Shown: positions 22,276 through 34,946 of the stretch, one piece after another
Layout: each line of letters opens with the position of its first letter
Position numbering within the stretch: position 1 is the first letter of the stretch
Assembly (NCBI GenBank): GCA_030062745.1
Contig: CP099839.1
Coordinates: forward strand, 22,805,324-22,869,323
DNA: 64,000 nt
DNA from: Capitulum mitella
Lineage: Eukaryota; Arthropoda; Thecostraca; Pollicipedomorpha; Pollicipedidae
Direction of reading: 5' to 3'
The notes under the pieces: generated by a model
What the model saw: the letters and a program-made list of their open reading frames with translations, nothing else
Database searches by the model: none
Told to the model about the DNA's origin: nothing
Position numbers and translations under genes: made by a program

Positions 22276-23351
22276 TCAGACGTCGTTTTTTTAGCAATGT
22301 TTACGGGAAAATTGACTAAAACCGGCAGGTTCTTTAACCTGTTATTTTTGAATACCATATCGGAGAGACAAACAACATGGAACGCTTTTTCTTTTGCAAA
22401 AAGAAAAGGTTTTTCAGATCATAAAGTCTGAAAAATTTAATACAGTTCAAGAAAAAATGTGTGAGGCGTAAATTTATCGAAGATAAGTTGCACTGGCACT
22501 AACAAATTTTCCCACTGTATATGCAGTTATAAGAAAGTTGTAATTAAATAACACACATCTACTTATGGACGATACTAAAATACCAAAGTAACAAATATGA
22601 CTGAAGCTGTCAAAAGCCAACATGAACTTTGCTGCAATCTATATGGGTGGTGACTCGTTTATCATTTCCATGCCGGTCATTTTATCCGTTTCATATTCAT
22701 GAAGGCATAACATATTCATCCATACATTTCCTGATGTCAGTTATTGTTGGTCGCTGCCGACCAGGCGGAAAATAGTCGCGTGCGAGCAAAACGGTTGCCT
22801 CATCACGAAGTCATTTCTCCTGTGACATTTCAGATTATGATAAGAGGTGTATGGTCGGCACCAACTGATCGCGGCCGTGCCGCTGAAGTGCCGGGAATGC
22901 GGTACAACCAACGGTTTCAGGCCATAACACAAGATGGAGACTTTATTTTGATGCTGAGAATGCGCATAGGGGAGTGTACAAATTTCCTAAGAAATCCGTA
23001 TTGTTTCAGTACGTTTTCTTCCACTCTTTACGTTCGAATTCACATTTTACTTACTTTACACTGTGTCTGTTGTCGTCAGACATCACTATTCGCTTAAATT
23101 ATGTTCAGATCACGTCTTTGCTGAGCGTTAAAATGAGTTTCAATTTTGTTGGTGTTTTACTCTTGGCGACCCTGACATTGCGGCCATAAACACAATCAGC
23201 CCATTGCTGGCGCTCTACAGTCGTGCCTTCTGGCAAAAAACGGCCCGTTCGCTAGCCAGTGAGACGCGAATAGGAAAATCCGAGAAGCTATATTTCGTCC
23301 ATTATTAATACTAGCATGATTAGTTTGGCCACGTCAATGGCCAACAACAGT
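22276..23351. other. No recognisable gene (22276-23351)
   Basis: This is AT-rich sequence with short frames only. No exon-like segment or repeat boundary was recognised. Confidence 0.35.
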
Positions 23352-23699
23352 CAGGGACGTAGCCAAGAGGGGGGCATGGGGGCCATGGCCCCCCTGAACC
23401 AAGCGGTCTACACTAGATACATGGCGATTTCGCATGAATGCATAATAGTAATCATGTATATCTTGCAAAAACAAACATTAGATGTTTTCCCGTGCATTAA
23501 ATATGGAATAAATTGCCTGAAATTGCTGCCTCTTCTAGTAAATTTCGTCATATGCCTGTGGTATATGACAAAATTTGCTATTTAATGCCTATGGCCTTGT
23601 TTATCAAATAGGTCTAGGCCTATCTGACAAATATATGCTTGTGGCATTTGACACTTGCTTCCCCCCCCCCCCCTGAAGAAAATCCTGGCAACGTGCCTG
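23352..23699. mobile_element. Short hAT-like MITE (348 bp)
   Basis: The left end CAGGGACGTAGCCAAG pairs with the right end (reverse complement CAGGCACGTTGCCAGG). The flanking 8-mers ACAACAGT (23344-23351) and ACAGCAAT (23700-23707) match at 6 of 8 positions, consistent with an aged 8-bp hAT target duplication. A poly-C tract precedes the right end. Confidence 0.7.
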
Positions 23700-23707
23700 A
23701 CAGCAAT

Positions 23708-24219
23708 AATCACGGGTTTGTGGCAAAGTGAGTCAGTCACACTTTGAAACTCTTTTGTTATTGCTGACCACTATTCACACTTCGAAATAGTCGAACGTAT
23801 TTAAAATAGTCACTGACTCTAGAGAATTTGACGGCAATGGGCCTAGTGTAACAGTTATCATGAATCTCACTTGAACGGAACACTCGTTATAGTGCTTTAG
23901 AAATTAGAGTCAGATGTTTAGAAAAATATCATAGCTAGTGCTGTAACGAGCGTGCAAATAATCCGAACTCAGACACAAATTCAGACTGCCAAACTAGACG
24001 TGACATTATTAAGCCTCCTCATGGTGGCTTACCAGCCCTACGCCAGTTACAAAAGCAAACACCTATCTGATGATTAGCATGAACATGCAGCTGGGCCGTT
24101 CACAAAACTGAAAGCGGTGACGGCGGAAGGGTCATGAGCAAAGCTGGCACTATGCTTGAAAGTAAGTCCTCGACACCTTCACCGGCGTAGTGCGGGTTAG
24201 GTACACGAAGGAATGTATA
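23708..24219. other. No recognisable feature (23708-24219)
   Basis: AT-rich intergenic sequence with nothing identifiable. Confidence 0.35.
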
Positions 24220-24378
24220 TCAGCCTTCTATAGGAGGGATGATGCTGGTGACGCCTGAACTGTCCTTCAGTCCGTTCCAGACGTTGATGGCACAGCTCGA
24301 AAACCGATGGCGAGCGGCCTCTGAGCACACCCTCTTCAGCTGCAACTCACTCCGCGTTCGCAGCGGCCACCGGTCCCG
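24220..24378 (-). pseudogene. Non-LTR retrotransposon (LINE) ORF2 C-terminal remnant
   Basis: Read on the minus strand, an open stretch ending at TGA (24220-24222) includes RDRWPLRTRSEL and HRFSSCAINVWNGL before a short tail. The aromatic-Ser/Arg then V/I-N-x-WN-x-L pattern is typical of the C-terminal segment after the reverse transcriptase in CR1/Jockey/RTE-type LINEs. The sequence upstream on this strand is related in composition, but broken by a stop. It is a short, dead fragment. Confidence 0.5.
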
Positions 24379-25692
24379 GAGGATATACGTCAGCTCAGGT
24401 CACAACGAGCAGCTCCTGCAAGCAGGACGGCGCGTCGCAGAGGCGCAGCAGTCCGTGCGTCGTGCAGGCATCAGGGCCGGGAATCAGTTGGTGAGCGTTG
24501 TGAGGCTGGGCCGCCAGAGAAGACGGTATGCGGTCGTAGCTCCGCAGACTGCTCACAGTCTTGGTCAAGATATGCATGATCTTCGGCATTCGTTGCACCT
24601 CCCCATGCAGTCGTACAGCATTTCATCCAGGGAAAGATAAGGGCTTCATCAAATATGCCAGTGGTTCCTCGCTTAAGGTGGGCGAAGAACTGCTTTTACA
24701 ACCGGCGAACTGCCGGTGATCATTGCACGCAACACAGACATCTCGTCAGTGTCTCTTCGCGTATACCAGCTTAAATAAAACTTAATATAACCTTGGACTA
24801 CAATAAACTTTGGTACAATAAAGACGTCAAATCCTTAGGAATTATGGTAGATTACGACCTTATCTGGGTATGTCAAATCAGTACAAAATTAAGTATCATC
24901 ATTTCGTCGATGCTATGTGAAGAGGTACACACTTTCAAACGTACATGGAGTTAAAATGGCTTTCGAACGTAATTATGCCACTATTTTTTATTTGTTGTGC
25001 AGTTGTTTGTGGGAACAGCTGCATTTCTGGGGCCGATAAAATCCTGACTTTCCTGGCTCCGGTGTGCGCCTGAAATGATCGCTTTTCGATTTAGATAGCG
25101 CCAGCCAACTCCCAAGTCGCACCAAAAGACGTGCAACTCCAATACCGTCGTAAAATAGAAACAGTGTCGTAGAAATAGCCAAGATCCTATCGATCGGCAA
25201 TCTGGCCGCTTTCAGCAGCCCGTTGGAAGAAACAGTATTGGAGGAGAGGAATTGTACATTTCAGGCAACGAACGAAACGCTGCATTTCGGAAGCAAGATG
25301 GCTTCTGGACGGGCACCTCGACAGAACAGACAGCGTGCCTTGCTGTATATTCTATGAACCGTTTGAAAAGAAGCCGGTGCTTAATCAAGTAATTACCTTA
25401 TTAATTAAATTAATTAATTAAAAAAACTTAATTCTTAGAAAAGACGAATATGACCAATGCTTTCAACAGTATCAAATGAGCTTGCCATGCCAAACCTCCA
25501 TGCATTTGTAACGCCTCGCAAGGTCTATCACGGTCCGATTTCTGCGTTGTGAACAGAAGCTATTCAACAGCACCGGGAGACAAATGTGGAAAACTGCGAT
25601 GAGAAGTTTTTTTGGATCTGCATCTCATCGTTGTGAAAACTATTTCTACAAACTGACAAAAGCATGGGCTTCATTTTACGCTTGATGGGAAG
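24379..25692. other. No recognisable gene (24379-25692)
   Basis: 24379-24620 may be the upstream continuation of the LINE remnant in a shifted frame. The rest is AT-rich with no identifiable feature. Confidence 0.35.
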
Positions 25693-28381
25693 CAGTGGCG
25701 TAGCTAAGGGGGGCCAAAGGGCCATGGCCCCTCCTGGAGGCCAAGCGGGGCCCCCTGGTGGCCGAGCGGGCCCCCCTGGGGCCGAAGGCCCCAGTTCTTT
25801 GGATAGCGTGGGGCGTCCGCAGGGCGTCCGCGCATACTGTCCGGAACAGACAATTTAAGCAAAATAGAAATATTTTAAGCACTAAAAAAGGCTTACGAAT
25901 CTAAGGAAACGTACTCCGAATATACAAGAAGCCTTAGTGTGCCATGAAGAGAAGCCTGTGGTCTGAATGGGCGTTTGGGGATCCCTGCTAGCTTGTAGGG
26001 GAGTTCATTACTTGTCTGGGAAGAGGCCCCTGTCGGCCTATAAAGAGCCCCTGTCAGCCTCTGAAGGGACCTCCTTTTGGTCTGGAAAAAGGCCCCTGCC
26101 CCTGCCTCCAGAGCTCGTCGGGGCCTTTACAGGCGGAAAGGGTGCCCTCTACAGACAGGCAATGACCCTCCTGTCCAGGAGGGGCCCCTAAACGATCATT
26201 CAGGGGCCCCTGCTTTCCTGTAAAGACGTCCCTGCCAACCCGTAAGAAATACCTGTTAGGTCGGCAGGAACGTCTTTACAGGCGAGCACGGGCCCCCTTT
26301 CACTTCAGCGTGGCCCCTTTGCAAACCCGCAGTAGTTTTAACCACTTGGGGCCCAACTGATTACGAGGGCCAGGCGCGGATCCAAAGGGAAGCAATTGGG
26401 GCGATCGTCCCTCCCCCTGAGGCCTGAGAAGGGGCCCCTGAAAGACTTAAAGGAGCCCCGAAGGGGCCTCGTATGAGTTTCACGGGGTCTCTACGAGAAC
26501 CTGAAGGGCTCTTGATGGAGTCAGGGAGACCTCCTAAAGGGTTAAATGATCTCTGAGACGCATAGAGGGTCCCTGAAGCTCCCAAAGGACCCCGAGACTT
26601 GAACATGGCCCCAACACGGCGGGGTTTCCCTGAGACCGCCAGATGGCTCATATGGCCCCTGAGACGGCCAAGATGAGGACTGAATCCCTAAGGGGCCCTT
26701 GTGAGTTAAAGCCTGAAGGTTCTTGATGTAGTCAGAAAGCCTCCGGGAGGGTCAATGAGATCCTGACACGGCAAGATGGCCCCTAAGATCGAAAGAAGGA
26801 CGAAGTTGAAACTCTTCAAGGGCTCCTGGGACCGCAAGGGGCCTCAACACGGCAAAAGGCCCATGAGACCGCTAAACTTTCCGGAAAGGTACCTGAGACG
26901 GAAAGAACGTACGAGGGCGCCTAGCACGGCATAAGGAGACCTCCTTAGCCTGTAGCCAGCCAGAGGGGTTCCCTGAATGGTGGTTCGTCGGTAACCTTCT
27001 CAACCTCGAGAGAAATCACAAATGGGCTTCAATGGCTTTTTTGAAACCTTGAGGGCTTCTTGATGCTGTCAGGGACCCCCGGCAAGGTCAGGAGGTTCCT
27101 GACGACGGCAAGATGGGCCCGTACACCGCAGATGACCCCTGAGACCGCCGAAAAGGTCGCATGGCACTCGCGAGACAACGACGATAAGAGGGTCTCTGGG
27201 ATGGTATTTGGGTTTTATGGGGCGCTGGACGGCCAGAGGATCCCCGAGTGTAATTAGCGGGCTCCTGGCACGGAGAAGATCCCCCTGAGACTGCCAGTGA
27301 GGCCCCTGAAGCGCCAACAAAATTCCCTGTTACAGCCAGAGGGGCCCTCAAAGATTGCCAGGCATACCTCATGTAACAGAGGAAGACCCCCGATACAGCC
27401 ATGGGGACCACCGGAGACGTTCAGAGGGTCTGACACTGCACAGGGACCCTAAAGTTGCCAAAAGGTCTGTTGTATCTGCCAGAGGGCCCCTGAGATGGCA
27501 AAAATGTTTCCCAGAGACGATACGAGGGGTACCTAGAACCACAGGACGTCCACTGAGGTTGCTACAGACGGACCTTCGAGACTACCAACTAGAAGTCTCT
27601 AGCAACAGGGACCCCTGGGACGAGCAGAGGGGCTCTGAAACTACTAGACCTTGAGACGTCCAGACTGTTCCTGAAACGGCCAAAGAACCTAGAGGATTGC
27701 TAGAGGTTTCTGTGTCACGGCAGAGAGACTTATAGGGGGCCTTTTTAGTGCCCGGGGGGCTCCTTAGACGGCAGAAACGTCCCAGGGACGATAATAATCT
27801 CTGAGATGGCTTAATAAAATCCGAGATGGCTTAAGCGTCTCTGAAACTGCCAGATGGATCCCTGAGACTGTCGAGGGTCCCCTGAAACCGCCAAAGGAGC
27901 GCCTGGGACATCCCGTGGGTCACGTGAAACTGTAAAAGGAACCTGAGACCACTAGTGAGTCCTGGCACGGCAGACGGCCTGTAACCACCAAAAGTGCCCT
28001 GTGACTGGAAGAGGAAACCTAAACTAAGCTGACGAAAAATCCCCAGAAGCTACGGAATGGGGGACAGACGGGTTTCTGGACCAGGTACAGAAACGACATT
28101 TCAAATGGACAGAGGGACGGAACCACCTAAAATCTCGCCGTTTTTGTCAATATTTCGGCCACTTTGTTCGGAAGCAAAACGGAGAATTTCCTCAGATGAG
28201 GTGACGCGCTTAAATTTTTTCGATTATTTTAAAAATGGGGGTCCAGCGCCGAACATTCGCCTCCACCCCCGTCCTCTCGCCTCGGCGAAATCCTGGGTCC
28301 GCCCTTGGTGAGGGCCTCCATTGGTTACGAGGGCCCCTTAATCTGATTTGCCCCCCCGGCGGGATCCTGGCTACGCCCCTG
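25693..28381. mobile_element. Outer hAT-like element, minisatellite-bearing, with a nested copy
   Basis: The left end CAGTGGCGTAGCTAAGG and right end (reverse complement CAGGGGCGTAGCCAGGATCC) are flanked by ATGGGAAG (25685-25692) and AAGGGAAG (28382-28389), which match at 7 of 8 positions. The element's own interior (25693-26370 and 28308-28381) has degenerate GC-rich repeats with GGCCCCTG/GGGCCCC cores. A second element, 26371-28307, sits inside it. No transposase is encoded. Confidence 0.75.
26371..28307. mobile_element. Inner hAT-like element filled with degenerate minisatellite
   Basis: The left end CAGGCGCGGATCCAAAGG and right end (reverse complement CAAGGGCGGACCCAGGAT) are flanked by ACGAGGGC (26363-26370) and GTGAGGGC (28308-28315), 6 of 8 matching. 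Most of the interior is a long array of roughly 20-35-bp units built on CCCTGAGACNGCCAGAGGG-like cores. A unique tail begins near 28080. A second copy of the same element lies at 29011-30767. Confidence 0.75.
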
Positions 28382-29010
28382 AAGGGAAGGAAAAGTAGCC
28401 AGTGTTTGAATGAATGTTGCAACAGCAGCGAGCATATTTCCAAAGAGATTACGATGGATTCCGAACTGAAGGGAAATATTTTTCGTAAGTTCATGATCAC
28501 AGGCACACATTAACATATTTGCCCAATGCTTACCGTAAAAAAGATAATGCAATTTAATTCTAATTAGGACTCAAAAGCATGATCGATAGGAGTGCAACTG
28601 AAAAGTTATGTCTATGACACAAGTGATACAGAAAGTGATGTACAGAGTTAAGGTGAATCATGACCGAAAATGATTGCGACATTGTATTCATATGTGTGAG
28701 TGCTGGAAAAAACAACATACTTGCCACAACAGCGATCACCTGATAATAGCCATTCATTTTATATTGACAGAAATTTGACTAGCTTTTTCTTAATAATGCC
28801 TTAGTTGCCTACTTTGTACTATGTCAAAACAAAATCAAAACCAAGGAAAAACTGGCATAAACCTAACGTGCCTAAGGCGAAGCTAGGGGAACTAAGTCAA
28901 AATACTATGGAAAACCAACGAAAAGCTATGTGATTAATATAAACCTGGGGGGGGGGGGTGGCGGGCAATAAGATAAAACCACAGCGACCAATCAAAAACT
29001 GCGGTAACCC
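28382..29010. other. No recognisable gene (28382-29010)
   Basis: AT-rich sequence between two hAT-like copies. A poly-G tract (about 28948-28958) is the only landmark. Confidence 0.4.
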
Positions 29011-30767
29011 CAGGCGAGGACCCAAGGGGGTAATGGGGGCGATTACTCCCCTGAGGTCTGAGAACAGGACCTTTCAGACTCGAAAACGTGACGGGTTCTT
29101 GCTGCAGTAAGGGGGGGGGGGGGCTCTGGGAGCGTTATATGGCCCCTGAGATGCATAGAAGGTTCCCAAAACTCCCAACCAATGGCAGATTGCCACTGAC
29201 ACCTCGAGAAGGGTCACAGGACCCCTGAGACGGCCAAGATGAGGACTCAGTCCCCAAGACGGAATAGGGGCTCCTGGAATGTCATAGGAGTCCCGAAGGG
29301 GTTTCACGGACCTGTGTAAAAAGCTGAAGGTTCCTGCTGCAGTCAGAGGGCCACCGGGAAGGTTAACGAGACCCTGAGACGGCGAAATGGCCTATAATAT
29401 AGACAGAAAAGTCCCTGAAACTCTCCAAGCGCCCCTGGGACCGCAAGAGGGGCCTCAACACGACAAAAGATCCGTGAGACCGCTTAAGGTGCCAGAGAGG
29501 ACCCTGAAATGGCAGGAACTTAAAAGGATGCCTAGCACGGCATAAGGAGACCCTGACCAGCCAGAGGAGCTCCCTGAACAGGGATTCATCAGTGACCTTC
29601 TCAACTTCGAGAGCGGCTCCAAATGGGTCACACTGGTCTTCCTGGAAGCCTGAGGGACTCTTGATGCAGTCAGGGGGCCTCGGAAGGTCAGGTGGGCCCT
29701 GAGAGTGTATCGCGGACCCCTGTACTGGAGATGGCCCCTAAGACCGCCAAGACGGCCGCAGGGCCCTTGCTAGGCAAAGACGATAAGAGGACCTCTGAAA
29801 CGGTATGACAGCCCTGGACGGCCAGAGGGCCACCGAAATGCACCAGACGGGCTCCTGGAACAGAAAAAGTATGCCTGAGACTACCAGTGAGGCCCCTAAA
29901 GCGTTAACAAAGGCTCCTGATACGGTGAGAGGGGCCCCAAGATTGTGAGATATACCCCATGTAACACAGGAAGACCCCTGGTATGGCCATGAAGACTACT
30001 GGAGACATTCAGAGAGTCCATGACACTGCACAGTGGCCCTGAAATTGTCAAAAGGTGTTCTGTGACTGCCAGAGGGCCTCTGAGACGGCAAAAATGTTTC
30101 CCAGAGACGAAAAGGGGGACACCTGGGACAACAGAGGGTCCACTGAGACTGCTAGAGAGGGGCATTTGAGACTGCTTATTAGCAATCTCTAGCAATAGGG
30201 ACCCCTGAGACGGCCAGAGGGGCCCCTGAAACTACGAAACCTTGAGGCGTACAGACAGATTCTGAAACAGCCAAAGCACCTAGAGGATTGCTTGAGGTGT
30301 CTCTGTCACGGCAGAAAAAGGCTTTTAGAGGGCCTGTCTAAGGGGATCCTTAGACGGCCGAAATTCACCAGGGACAACAAGAGGGAGCCCGAGATGGCTT
30401 AAGTGTCCTTGAAACTGCCAGATGAGTCCATACCACTGCCGGAGGTGTCCCTGAAACTTCCAAAGGAGCGCCTGAAACGTCTCGACGGAGACGTGAAACA
30501 GTAAAAGGTACCTGAGACCAGTGGAGGAAGCTGACACGGCAGACGGCTTGAGACCATCAAAAAACTCGCAAAGAAGTCTGCAGAAGCTTCGAGGGGCAGA
30601 GGAGCTCTTGGATCGGATGCAGACAAGGCATTTCAAACAGAAGGAGTGACGTAGACGCCTACAATCCCGCCGTTGTCATCCTATTTCGGCCGCTTTCTAG
30701 GGGGACAAAACGCAAAATCTTCTCAAACAAGGTGACGCACTTGAATTGTTTCGGTTACTTTTGGGCG
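29011..30767. mobile_element. Second copy of the minisatellite hAT-like element, right end lost
   Basis: It begins CAGGCGAGGACCCAAGG and is collinear with 26371-28230 at an offset of about 2.6 kb. Examples are 27601 with 30181 (AGCAACAGGGACCCCTG / AGCAATAGGGACCCCTG) and the unique tail CATTTCAAA with TTTCGGCC at 28099 and 30629. It breaks off where a family A element starts at 30772, and no right terminus is found beyond that element. Confidence 0.72.
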
Positions 30768-30771
30768 ATAA

Positions 30772-31959
30772 CCCACCCCCGACTTGGGGGGGGCAGTTGA
30801 CCGCCCCCCATGAGGTTTTTCTAGGACTGCGAGAGAACGAAGAAGCACAGAACCACAAAACTTCGTGTACCTTTGCTTCATCATTTTTACACATTGTGTC
30901 AAAGTTTTGACCTCAGGTCAGGTCAGGTGCCTGACCTAGGTCAGGTCAAACAAACCTATGTCCAAAAAAGTTTAGCGCCCTGTAACTTTTTCGCCAAACA
31001 AGACATCACAATGATACTTTTAGGGATAAGTGATGTTCATAGATGCAACAAATCTGCCATCTCAGATTTTTCAGAATTTTCCGGTTCATTCACCGAAGGT
31101 CAACCCCATTTTTAACACATGCCGTCGTTTTTTTCGGGAACTGACGGAATATTTCATAACATTTTTTACTGTGGAGTGAAGCAGACGTCTAGTTACCGTC
31201 ATTGGGCAAAGTATCAATGACTTCCAGTCATTGACCTGAGGTCAGGTCACGAATAACTGTTGTGAGCCAAAATGTACCACCGTCAAAATCGACGATGAAG
31301 TACTCAGAATGGGTAGAAAATGGCAGAACTGGCTTGCACAGACGTAAGTAATACCAGGAACCTCAATTTTTTTTAGAAAATGGCATAGTTGAGAAATAAA
31401 CAGGCTGTCGCGAATAAAGCTCCACCAATTGCGTAGATTAGTAACTAATGAATTTTTCCAAAATTTAATCATGAAACACCATCACAAAAATCACTAAGAT
31501 CAATAAAACTTACATGGATAGTCTTTCTTTGCGAAAAGAAAGGAACGCTAAAATTAGTTCCCGTTAATTTCTTACTGCGTACGGCTGCGGCGCATGCCGA
31601 CAACGTTTCGGCGTATGCACTGAACAAATCCGAGGAATTAGATGTGTATCGGCATTTGCAGACCTTTGCTTGTGCGCTGACCTTTTGCTATGAGTTATTA
31701 GTCACAGCCCTTGAGATTCACGCCGTTTCTCGGTCTCATGCAGTCGGCTATGAGAAAACATATATAGGACGTAAATTGCTTATATATTATCTAAAACTAA
31801 AAATGAGACCAGTTTCGAGCTCTACTCGCCACAAGCTTTCCAACGGTGTGCTTATTTTTTTTTATCGTGCGACCAACGGTTCGTGAGTTAGAGGGGGCGG
31901 CCAACTGCCCCCCCCCCCCAGTCGAGCGTGATCGTGGTCGACCGACGGTCGTGTGCGGG
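30772..31959 (+). mobile_element. Family A TTAA-type element, degenerate-ended copy
   Basis: It is collinear with 54505-55720. It starts CCCACCCCCGACT with the palindrome GGGGGGGCAGTTGACCGCCC and ends near GGTCGTGTGCGGG. The flanks are ATAA on both sides, apparently a decayed TTAA. Near 30905-30950 are several AGGTCA/TGACCT half-sites. Length is 1188 bp and it is non-coding. Confidence 0.82.
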
Positions 31960-34942
31960 ATAAAAAAAGCGTAAAACTGCATCAAATATTCAGCTTGGAC
32001 CCGAGCAGACCAACGTTTTTTCATATCTGAAGAGCAAAAACGGAGGGAGCCGGCCGGGAGGGGGCACCGCGCTGCAGACATGTACCTGTAACGGAATGCA
32101 AGCTATCTCCATGTTGTATGCAACTCCTCGTTGACCTAGTCGGATCATTGCGTCATCTCGGAAATGTCGTGCCCCTCCGGAGGAAAACGATGCCGAGGTG
32201 ACGCAACACTTACTCTGGCCAGCTTTGAATACGACGCAAAATCAGGATAACCTGCATTCCATCGGGGTCCCAGCCCACTTCCATTTCTGTTCATATACGG
32301 CAAACTAAGACTTGACTTTGGCAGACCTGAGATAAAAGCTACTTCAGATTCTTTCTTCTGTCAGTTGGAACACCGGTCTGACACGAACAACGTTCAGAAA
32401 ATATATGTATTTTGAAACTCAACAGCGTGTTGTATGATTGCACAACTCGAGACTGTCGACCTTCTCGGACAGTCTTCAAGACGCCGGTGTGTTCTGAGCC
32501 TGCACGCAGTCTAACCATAATCCAGTGTCCCTGCGACTGTCACCATGTTAAAAGGCATTGACTGCCAGCGGTGGCTGCATTCTGATCACCGTCTAGAAGT
32601 GTACAGGTGACTGGTATAAGATACCCACCATTACTGAAAAATACGTTATCTGCACTTCAGAATGCCTTCTACTGCGCGGCTTATGTTACTGAACCGCAAT
32701 GAGCACGAACAACGGCGGCACATCACAACGTTCCGTCTGGTCTTGTCATTCACCTCTCACCTGCATGGTCCAAGCTGGCTGGCAAGTGTCACAGTGAACG
32801 ATGACGCTTCCATAATTATGCCGCGCCTTTGAATTATGTCCGATATTTCCTTCATCTTGGCACAAATGCTGCGTCGCTCCGCTCACAAGTCGCAGTACAG
32901 ACTGCAGCATGCGGCATCGCACCGAGAACAGTGGCGCCGCGACACGCTGAGCATTGTTTCAGCTGACTACTCAAACAGCTGATTACTCTCCGCAAAAACC
33001 AACTCATTGACCATCGGAAGACCATAATACCATGGTCAGCAATGGTATCGACTTAGTTTTTCGTAGTAAGTTAACCTGGTAATGAGGTGGCTTTGCATTG
33101 GCTTAGGAAAACAGGAAATGCTCGGTGCGCTTCACTTTAAGTAATGACTGAATTTTTTTGTTAGTTCCGGGCTAGTTTTGCCTTACCTTGGTTATTTTTT
33201 CTATCAGTGCATCCGTTTTATGCCTGGTGCTGACGATAAAGTGGTACGAGGCAATTGTTTTGGAGTCCACAGAAATGCGTAATGGATAAATTGGATATCA
33301 GTTGTGTTTTTAAAAGAGTTGATCGACCAGTGAAAACAGGGACTCATGTAACACATGCTGATAATGTGGTGTGAGCACAAAGCGAGCGAAAATGATCAGT
33401 AATTTAGTTTTGCGCCTAAAAAGAATTATTGTTGAACATATTTGTATTAGTTTAGTTAATTTCTCGTTAACAAACTGTCGGGATTTAACTATAATTGCGA
33501 AATCTCCCTGTGTTTTTCTTCCTCGGACGAGTAATTTGCAGGAAAAGGCACGGACCTATTTCCTTTTAACGTACGATATCCGCCCGGATCCGGCACGCCG
33601 CGCGCACATCGTCACGGCGCTCCCCGACCAAACCAATCTGCAGTAGGTCGCCCGTTATCGCCGACACCAACGGCGCGCGGTCAGCACGCTCTTCAGGCTG
33701 CGGGTCTCCCGAGAGACGCGGAGGCGCGGTTCGGTCGATTCGCACACCGATCGTGGACCGCGGCCAGTGGCCAAGGTCGTGGTCGGGAGAGGCCGCTACC
33801 ATGGCGACCAGCCGGAAGGCAGCCAGCGGCAATATTCCCGCCGTCGGTCATCGCAACAAAGCCGACCGCTCGGAAGCCCGGAATGGATGAGCGGCTGCCG
33901 GCAGTCGTTTCCGCAGACGATGCTGCGGCAGATGAGCATCGACCCGACAGTGTTTGCGGACGGGGTGGATGCAGCTTGCACGGGATCGGAATAGCGCTTT
34001 GCCTCGATGTTTTGCCTTGTTTGTGCCCCCAGAGCAACGGGTTTATTTCGTAATAAGATGGCATTCCAGGAAAGCACAGATTCTTTTAATCTTAATGACG
34101 TCCGCCATTCATCGCTCTTTAGTCTGCCGAACTCCATGACATCTTTTCTTTTTTTTTAGTTGGAATCTTGCTTTTCCAGCCCCTATCCAGCCCATTTCCA
34201 TGCGGCGGATTGAAACCTATGTGACGGGCCGATTGAAATTCTCTGAGGCTTGCCAATCTACTGGACCAAGTTTTACGAGCCAGGACCAATGGGCTCTTGT
34301 GATGTGAACTGACGTTTCAGGTAGACGAGCAATGAAAAAAAGGTAGTGGCGACTTCAGATATGAAAAAAGTAAAACGGATGACTATGTCCTCTGGCATGT
34401 AGTGCTCCAGGCACATTCTTTGACTCTGCTACATATTAGAGTTAGATAACCTTGAGGTTTGTTTGAAAACCCTTTTCAAGCAGTGACAGATTCAGCGTCT
34501 CGAGCACAGGGGCAGTTATCTTCAGACTTTTGGGATACTTGCCACTCAGTTCTGCAGGACTGACCAGGTCATCTTTAAAGGCCTTATGTGAAGCTTTGGG
34601 CTGCTATTTCTATTGCAAATGTCCATGGCGGGCCCAGGAAACCGAAACAAGAAGGAATGAATTCATGTAAAGGTGATGAAGTCGTTTTGCATCGTCCCAT
34701 CATCGCGGTTGACCGCGTCATAAAAAAATATAGGCCATTTTTTTATATATTTTTTGGACATCACGGAATTCTCCCTACGCCATGACCGAAGTCAGTGGAG
34801 CTTTTCTGGATCCTGGACTAAAGCGGAGCAAAGAAAAGACTAAGAAACATACACATACTCCACACATGCGCGAGATCAGAATAACAAAGATCGTGCTTAT
34901 AAAACACGTTGTGTGGTCACTGATCGTCTCCATGAAACAGCT
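31960..34942. other. No recognisable gene (31960-34942)
   Basis: Mostly AT-rich. A GC- and CpG-rich patch at about 33580-33980 has short frames on both strands but no recognised domain or complete exon. It could be a decayed gene or regulatory island. Confidence 0.35.
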
Positions 34943-34946
34943 TTAA

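Noticed and set aside
33580..33980. GC-rich patch with frames on both strands, considered as an exon.
   Set aside because: No frame is supported by splice sites at both ends or by a recognisable motif.
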